DNA of 18,082 bases. It comes from Chloroflexota bacterium (GTDB lineage: Bacteria > Chloroflexota > Anaerolineae > Aggregatilineales > UBA3940). Shown here in pieces: positions 12,967 to 18,082 of the stretch; position 1 is the first letter of the stretch; each line of letters starts with the position of its first letter. Made by a program: the position numbers and the translations under genes. The notes beneath the pieces are model-generated. The model saw only the letters and a program-made list of their open reading frames with translations, searched no databases and was not told the origin of the DNA. The DNA lies in assembly GCA_011051745.1 (NCBI GenBank), contig DRKO01000411.1, positions 1 through 18,082 on the forward strand, given 5' to 3'.

Positions 12967-14667
12967 ATGAGTGAGTTCAACCCATCGCCGCACGATCGGC
13001 TGGTTATTGGAGGACGGGCTTACCGGGTGATGCCGCACCCTTCCGTACCGGCTTTCGCGTTCGGGCAGGAGGGGCGCAAGGCGTTCGTCTATCAGGTCTC
13101 GGATGAGAGCGGCAATCTCTACGCGCTGAAGAAATTCAAGCAGGCCTTCCGCGTGCCCGAACTGGTGGACGTGTGCGACGCGCTGGCGCGGTTTGCCTCG
13201 TGGCCGGGGCTGGAGGTCTGTGCCCGCCAGTGTCTGCATCGGGGGACGCACGACGACGCGCTGGATCAGTATCCCGATCTGGAGTTCGCCGTCCTGATGC
13301 CCTGGATAGCAGGCTCGACGTGGTACGACATGATCATCGCCATGACGCCGCTCAGCCGGTTGGAGGCGTTAACCTTCGCCAACGCCACCGCGCAGGTGCT
13401 TTCCGCGCTGGAAGAGGCGGGGCTGGCGCACGGTGACATCGCCGCTGCCAATGTGATCATCAATCCGAACACGGGGCGCGTGCACCTGATTGACGTGGAG
13501 GACCTCTACGCGCCGGGCTTCTCCCCGCCCGCCGCGCTACCGGCAGGCACGGACGGCTACGCCCATCGGACGGCGGCGGATGGCCTCTGGGGGCCGGAGA
13601 GCGATCGTTTCTCCGGGGCCGTCCTGATCGCGGAGATGATCGCCTGGCATGTGCCGGAGATTCGCAAGAAGGCGGAGGAAGAGCACTACTTCGCGGTAGA
13701 CGAGATGCAGCAGGACAGCCCGCGCTATCGCTTGATGAGAGGCGTTCTGGAAGACCTCGACCCGCGGCTGGCCGATCTGTTCGATCAGGCGTGGTTCTCC
13801 GAGACGCTCGACCAGTGCCCGCGCCTGCAAACCTGGTATGAGGTGATCCACGAACTCTATCATCGCGAGAAGCTGGCCGAGGTCGTGACCGACTGGCAGC
13901 CGATCGCGTTCCCTGCCGAGAGCGCCCCGGAGCGCACGCCCCGGCCACTCGCGCCGGAGAGGGTGGAGGAGCCAGCCGCCCCTGCCCCTGTCTCTACCCC
14001 TGAGCCGACGGAGCCGCCGCCAGCGGTCACTCCGTCCGCGCCCCGCCCGGCTGTTCGGGTTCAGGAGGCGGACGCGGCGCAGGAACTGGCCCCCGCCCCT
14101 GATCCGCTCGCCCGTACACCGCTCCAGATCACGCCACCGCCACCGGCCAGCCCGGTCGTGGAGTGGCGACCACTCCTGATCCCGGAGGCCGACCCACCCG
14201 CGCCCGGCGGCGACGATCATCACTCCCCCACGGTTGAGGAGAAAACCGATGCCTCCCCCCGGCCCGTCGGAGTGCTTGAGTCCCTCCTGAAAGGCTCGCC
14301 GCCGGAACGGGAAGCCCCGGCGGAGGAGAACACGGGCGGGACGGGGACGGAACCCGTCGCCCCTGCCGAACCGACCGGCGCGAGCGATGGCCTGCTCAAG
14401 CCCCTTCTCGATCTCAGCCACATTGACGGGCGCAATCGCCCCTATCTGGTCTGGACGGCCAGCCCTGGAGCGACGCATTACGTGCTTCAGGAAGCACAGA
14501 GCCCCGACTTCTCCTCCCCGAAGGAGTTCAGGGTCAAAGGGGGCGAAACGCGCTGGCATCCACGCTGGGGACGCTCCGGGCGGCTCTTCTACCGCGTCCG
14601 GGCCTGCGCCGGGGATAGAACCGGCCCCTGGAGCGAGGTGCTCAGCCTGCGGATCGGGAGGGCGTGA
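12967..14667 (+). CDS. Protein kinase-like Ser/Thr kinase with Pro/Glu-rich linker and C-terminal FN3 domain (pair 2)
   Basis: This 566-residue protein is a paralogue of kinase 1. Kinase motifs are FGQEGRKAFVY, K55 in YALKKF, AHGDIAAANV (D157, N162), D176 in IDVEDLYAPG (DVE in place of DFG), GTDGYAH and DRFSGAVLIAEM. The kinase domain ends near residue 300. A long low-complexity Pro/Ala/Glu/Thr linker runs from about 315 to 475, then one FN3-like module (478-566: YLVWTASPGATHYVLQEA..., FYRVRACAGD, TGPWSEV) closes the protein. It has no transmembrane helix or signal peptide, so it is predicted to be soluble. The 88-bp gap after phosphatase 2 (12879-12966) shows no clear signal, and the ribosome binding site is weak. 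The FN3 domain resembles those of phosphatase 2, suggesting a shared docking system. Confidence 0.87.
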   Translation: MSEFNPSPHDRLVIGGRAYRVMPHPSVPAFAFGQEGRKAFVYQVSDESGNLYALKKFKQAFRVPELVDVCDALARFASWPGLEVCARQCLHRGTHDDALDQYPDLEFAVLMPWIAGSTWYDMIIAMTPLSRLEALTFANATAQVLSALEEAGLAHGDIAAANVIINPNTGRVHLIDVEDLYAPGFSPPAALPAGTDGYAHRTAADGLWGPESDRFSGAVLIAEMIAWHVPEIRKKAEEEHYFAVDEMQQDSPRYRLMRGVLEDLDPRLADLFDQAWFSETLDQCPRLQTWYEVIHELYHREKLAEVVTDWQPIAFPAESAPERTPRPLAPERVEEPAAPAPVSTPEPTEPPPAVTPSAPRPAVRVQEADAAQELAPAPDPLARTPLQITPPPPASPVVEWRPLLIPEADPPAPGGDDHHSPTVEEKTDASPRPVGVLESLLKGSPPEREAPAEENTGGTGTEPVAPAEPTGASDGLLKPLLDLSHIDGRNRPYLVWTASPGATHYVLQEAQSPDFSSPKEFRVKGGETRWHPRWGRSGRLFYRVRACAGDRTGPWSEVLSLRIGRA

Positions 14668-14675
14668 CGGTCTCC

Positions 14676-14769
14676 GAAGGCATCCGCCTTCTGTCCCCTG
14701 CCTGCCTCACCGCGCAGCGGCTGGATTGTGTCCGGTCGTTGCTGCCGGATACTGGCTGTCTGCGGTGAG
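14676..14769 (+). promoter_or_regulatory. Nested inverted repeats upstream of the ABC exporter
   Basis: The 148-bp gap after kinase 2 has GAAGGC-ATCC-GCCTTC (14676-14691), an 8-bp stem CTCACCGC/GCGGTGAG (14706-14713 and 14762-14769), and inside its loop TCCGG/CCGGA (14731-14735 and 14745-14749). None is followed by a T-tract. A weak TTGAGC-18-TAAAGT promoter-like pair lies at about 14783-14812. The region may be a structured leader or a weak termination point. Confidence 0.35.
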
Positions 14770-14815
14770 AAACTCCCCGAAAGTTGAGCGGAAGAGGCAC
14801 AAGGTGGTAAAGTCT

Positions 14816-16675
14816 ATGGGCTTGCTGCCGGGAAGTGCTCCCCTGTCGGATCGGGAAAAGGGTATGTCGTCGGAATTCATCGCCCGCGCATTTGATAAGT
14901 CGGATCATTCGAGCCCGGCACGCTTCATCTGGTCGCACATCCGCCGCCATCCGGTCGTGGGGTTGCTGATGGTTTTCGGCGCGTTCAGCAACGCCGCTCT
15001 TGCTTCGGTTGTCCCTTATCTGATCGGTCAGGCGTTTAATGTCATCATCGCCGGAGGCGGCATGAAGCGCGTCGCCTCGCTCACGCTGGCGATTGTGGGC
15101 AGCCAGCTCGGGCGCGGCGTGCTCCAGTTTATGCGCAACTTCTCCTCCGAGACCTTCGCCCAGCGGATCGAGCGCGACGTGCGCGATGAACTCTACGCCA
15201 GCCTGCTCGGAAAAAGCATGACATTCCATGACTTCCAGCCGGTCGGCGAGATTATGGCGCGGGTGACGAACGACGTGCGCGAACTGAATCTGATGATGAA
15301 CCCCGGCCTGAACCTGATCCTCGGCTCCGGCATGTTTATCCTCCTGCCGCTCGTTGTCTCGCCGACCATCCATCCGGCCCTGATCCTGACGCCACTTCTG
15401 TTCCTGCTGGCCTATGTCCTCATCCAGTATCATTACGTCTCCTCGCTGCACCGCGTCGCTCAGGAAGTGCGTGCCAGCTTCGGGCGCATGAATGCCCGTC
15501 TGGCCGAGACACTGGACGGGATAGAGGTCGTTAAGGGCACGGCTCAGGAGAAGGAGGAGATTCGTTACTTCGGGGGTCTGGTGGATCGGGTGCGTGACCG
15601 GATCGTCGAACAGGGCGACATAGAAGCCCGCTACTTTGCCATCCTGCTGCTCGGCCTGGCGACGGTCGGGGGGTTCCTGCACGCCCTGATCCTCTACCGG
15701 GCGGGGGCGATCAACACCGGCGACATCGTCGCCTTTATGGGGCAGATCAGCCTGTTCGGGTTCCCCGTGTTCACGTCCATTTTTGCCTTCTCACGGATGG
15801 CTTCCGGCTACGCCAGCGCCGAGCGCATCCTGAACATCATCACTGCCCGGACGGACCTCGATCAGAACGAGGGAGGCTATCAGGCCCCGATGCGGGGCGC
15901 GGTCACCTTCGAGCGTGTGGACTTCGGGTATCTGGACGAGCGGCAGATTCTGCACGATGTCTCTTTCAACATCCGCCCCGGCCAGACCATCGCTGTTGTG
16001 GGGCAGACCGGCTCTGGAAAGAGCACGCTCGCCAAGCTGATCAACCGTACCTACGACGTTGACGCCGGTCGGGTGCTGATTGACGGGGTGGACGTGCGGG
16101 ACTGGAATCTGGCCGCCCTGCGCTCCCAGATCAGCATTATCGAGCAGGAGATTTTCCTGTTCAGCCGCTCGATTGCTGATAACATCCGCTTCGGGAAGCC
16201 CGACGCGACGCAGGAGGAGATCGAGGAGGCCGCCCGGAAGGCGCAGGCCCATGAGTTTATCATGAGCCTGCCGCAGGGATACGAGACCGTCATCGGGCAG
16301 CGTGGCGTCACCCTGAGCGGCGGACAACGCCAGCGCCTGGCGATTGCCCGCGCTTTCCTGACCGATCCGCGCATCCTGATTCTGGACGACAGCACCAGCG
16401 CGATTGACAGCGCCACCGAGGATCGCATCCAGAAGGCGATCTGGGCGGCGGCCAGAGGGCGAACGACCATCCTGATCACGCATCGCCTCTCTCAGATTCG
16501 GTGGGCCGATCACATCATCGTGCTGCGTAAAGGTCGGGTGGTCGCGCAGGGGACACATGAGGAGCTTCTCAACACCTCGGAGGCGTATCGCCGCATCTTC
16601 GCACGGTATGAAGGCCCTGTCACCCGCCCCGACGCCGCGCAAGGGGAGCGATCCCCCGCGCAGGGGCTCGATTGA
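14816..16675 (+). CDS. ABC exporter half-transporter, degenerate-site subunit
   Basis: This 619-residue ABC half-exporter has an N-terminal six-helix transmembrane domain (about 50-330) fused to a nucleotide-binding domain. Motifs are Walker A GQTGSGKST (396-404), signature LSGGQ (500-504), Walker B ILILDD (D524) and switch histidine H556 in ITHRLS. The residue after the Walker B aspartate is D525 instead of the usual catalytic glutamate, as in the degenerate-site subunit of heterodimeric exporters such as TM287. The ATG at 14816 has AAGGTGG 8 nt upstream; ATG 14864 (MSSEF) is an alternative giving 603 residues. The next gene encodes a second half-transporter 20 bp downstream, the expected partner. 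The substrate cannot be inferred. Confidence 0.92.
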   Translation: MGLLPGSAPLSDREKGMSSEFIARAFDKSDHSSPARFIWSHIRRHPVVGLLMVFGAFSNAALASVVPYLIGQAFNVIIAGGGMKRVASLTLAIVGSQLGRGVLQFMRNFSSETFAQRIERDVRDELYASLLGKSMTFHDFQPVGEIMARVTNDVRELNLMMNPGLNLILGSGMFILLPLVVSPTIHPALILTPLLFLLAYVLIQYHYVSSLHRVAQEVRASFGRMNARLAETLDGIEVVKGTAQEKEEIRYFGGLVDRVRDRIVEQGDIEARYFAILLLGLATVGGFLHALILYRAGAINTGDIVAFMGQISLFGFPVFTSIFAFSRMASGYASAERILNIITARTDLDQNEGGYQAPMRGAVTFERVDFGYLDERQILHDVSFNIRPGQTIAVVGQTGSGKSTLAKLINRTYDVDAGRVLIDGVDVRDWNLAALRSQISIIEQEIFLFSRSIADNIRFGKPDATQEEIEEAARKAQAHEFIMSLPQGYETVIGQRGVTLSGGQRQRLAIARAFLTDPRILILDDSTSAIDSATEDRIQKAIWAAARGRTTILITHRLSQIRWADHIIVLRKGRVVAQGTHEELLNTSEAYRRIFARYEGPVTRPDAAQGERSPAQGLD

Positions 16676-16695
16676 TAACAGTGTAAAGGTGGAGC

Positions 16696-18082
16696 ATGGG
16701 CGTTTTTGGCGGACTGGATAAAGACCCCTACGACCGGCAGTACAGCGACTCCTATCTGTTCAGGCGGCTGGGGGAGTATTTTCGGGGGCAGTTCGGGCGC
16801 TTGCTGGTCGTGAGCCTGACGGGCCTGCTGGTGTCCGTCGGCCTGGCTCTGATTCCGGTGCTCATCTCGCTGGGCATCGAGGCTCTGGAGCAGCAGGCCG
16901 ACTTCAGCCGGTTGCTGCTGCTTGTCGGGGCCCTGCTGGTGACCGTGCTCATTCAGTATGCGGCCAACTGGGTTCGTCGTCGTCTCACCAGCCGCCTCGT
17001 CGGAGACCTGACCAGCCGGATGCGCAAAGACGCCTTTGCGGCGGCGGTCGAGCGCGACCTGGCCTTCTACGATGAGAACAAGACCGGCAAGATTCTCAGC
17101 CGCATCACCAGCGACACCGAGGACTTCGGGCAGGTGCTTATCTTCAGCTCGGACGTGATCAGCCAGCTTATCCAGATGGCTATTCTGGTAGGAGTGCTCC
17201 TCAGCCGCAACGTCCGCCTGACGCTCATCGTGCTTGTCTTTATGCTGCCGATGGTGGGGGCCACCCTGCTGTTTCGCAAGCTGGCACGGGAGGTGACCCG
17301 TCAGGGGTCGCGGGCGATGGCCGCCGTAAACGACGCCATTCAGGAGACCGTCACCGGTATCAGCGTCGCCAAGAACTTCCGTCAGGAGGCGATGATCTAC
17401 AGGGAGTTCGTGCGCGTCAATGAGCAATCCTATGCTATCAACATGCGGCGAGGCCTGGTGTTGACGCTCATTTTCCCCACTCTGAATGTGCTGGCCGGTT
17501 TTGCAACCGGGACGGTGGTTTATCTGGGGGCGCTGGCGGTTGTGGGGGGGACGATCAGCGTCAGCGTGTGGTATCTGTATATTCAGGCCGTCGATCGGTT
17601 CTGGTTCCCCGTGATCAACATCGCCTCCTACTGGAGCCAGTTCCAGCAGGCGCTCAGCGCGCTGGAGCGCATTTTCGCCCTGATTGATGCTGACAACACC
17701 GTTCAGCAGACAGACAGCCAGCCCGCCGACGATCTGGAGGGGCGCATCGAGTTCCGGGACGTGATCTTCGAGTACAAGCCCGGCTCCCCCGTCCTGAACT
17801 GCTTCAACCTCACCATCGAGGCGGGGGAGAGCGTCGCCTTTGTCGGCCACACGGGGGCCGGGAAGAGCACTCTCGCCAAGCTGATCATGCGCTTCTACGA
17901 GTTTCAGGGGGGCAGCATCCGCATTGACGGGCGCGACATCCGCTCCTTCGACCTCCACTCCTACCGGAGCAGGCTGGGGTTTGTCCCTCAGATGCCTTTC
18001 CTGTTCAGCGGCACGGTGGTTGACAACATCCGTTATGGCAGGCCGGACGCCAGCGACGAGGAGATCAGGGAGATCGCCTATC
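16696..18082 (+). CDS. ABC exporter half-transporter, partner subunit (partial, cut by window end)
   Basis: The window contains the first 462 codons. The protein begins MGVFGGLDKDPYDRQYSDSY, has six transmembrane helices (about 35-310), then a nucleotide-binding domain with Walker A GHTGAGKST (384-392) and Q-loop Q432 in FVPQMPFLF. The signature, Walker B and H-loop lie beyond the window. AAAGGTGGAG stands directly before the ATG, and the gene starts 20 bp after the first exporter gene, so the two are co-transcribed and should form a heterodimer. The prediction is that this partner has a normal catalytic glutamate. A long opposing minus-strand open frame over this gene is a shadow. Confidence 0.92.
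   Translation, partial: MGVFGGLDKDPYDRQYSDSYLFRRLGEYFRGQFGRLLVVSLTGLLVSVGLALIPVLISLGIEALEQQADFSRLLLLVGALLVTVLIQYAANWVRRRLTSRLVGDLTSRMRKDAFAAAVERDLAFYDENKTGKILSRITSDTEDFGQVLIFSSDVISQLIQMAILVGVLLSRNVRLTLIVLVFMLPMVGATLLFRKLAREVTRQGSRAMAAVNDAIQETVTGISVAKNFRQEAMIYREFVRVNEQSYAINMRRGLVLTLIFPTLNVLAGFATGTVVYLGALAVVGGTISVSVWYLYIQAVDRFWFPVINIASYWSQFQQALSALERIFALIDADNTVQQTDSQPADDLEGRIEFRDVIFEYKPGSPVLNCFNLTIEAGESVAFVGHTGAGKSTLAKLIMRFYEFQGGSIRIDGRDIRSFDLHSYRSRLGFVPQMPFLFSGTVVDNIRYGRPDASDEEIREIAY

Noticed and set aside
6514..14667. A full tellurite-resistance (ter) locus
   Set aside because: Only TerY-like, PP2C and kinase types are present; no TerD, TerB, TerC or other Ter family gene is seen in the window.
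16510..17958. Minus-strand open frame (482 codons) opposite the second ABC gene
   Set aside because: The plus strand has transmembrane helices, Walker A and Q-loop; the minus product is low-complexity Gln/His/Asp-rich.
1..18082. CRISPR arrays, tRNA, rRNA, insertion sequences or prophage genes
   Set aside because: No regularly spaced short direct repeats, cloverleaf genes, transposase or integrase motifs, or terminal inverted repeats with target duplications were found by eye.

Overview
The window is GC-rich bacterial DNA (18,082 bases) that is almost entirely coding, with short intergenic gaps. Promoters with TTGNCA/TATNNT character, clear AGGAGG-type ribosome binding sites, ATGA gene overlaps and kinase/phosphatase/vWA genes fit a free-living bacterium of the Chloroflexota type or a similar GC-rich phylum. 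That placement is inference from gene style only. I see no rRNA, tRNA, CRISPR array, transposase or phage gene.

Region 1 (1-1122, minus strand) is a metalloid/thiol operon. An ArsR-family repressor (with CVC and C-terminal CxCxxC cysteines) is followed by a small CxxC thioredoxin, a rho-independent terminator, a 102-residue protein with a Cys-Cys-Gly motif, and the first codons of a further gene, probably the membrane permease usual in such operons. A 16-bp operator-like word occurs both at the arsR start and again just after the internal terminator.

Region 2 (1195-6251) is housekeeping. It holds an M20 metallopeptidase/deacylase (plus); a minus-strand group of a 6-TM membrane protein, a 2-dehydropantoate 2-reductase (panE-like) and a spermidine-synthase-fold protein; a HEAT-repeat protein (minus); and a hot-dog acyl-CoA thioesterase (plus).

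Region 3 (6283-14667, plus) is the most interesting part. A good promoter and a structured leader of about 196 nt precede a vWA-domain protein with an intact MIDAS motif. Then come two consecutive PP2C phosphatase/protein kinase pairs. In pair 1 each protein has a predicted C-terminal transmembrane helix. In pair 2 neither has one; instead the phosphatase carries about seven fibronectin type III (FN3) repeats and the kinase ends in one FN3 domain of the same type. The layout recalls the vWA-PP2C-kinase (TerY-P) triads known from tellurite-resistance/stress loci, but with the enzyme pair duplicated and diverged into membrane and FN3 versions, and with no TerD or TerC gene in view. Most gene gaps in this run contain an inverted repeat, which suggests post-transcriptional tuning.

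Region 4 (14816-18082, plus) encodes two adjacent ABC-exporter half-transporters, the second cut by the window end. The first has Asp in place of the catalytic Glu after Walker B, as in heterodimeric exporters of the TM287/288 type. The same orientation and tight order make this exporter a candidate output or client of the kinase/phosphatase module, but this is inferred from position only.
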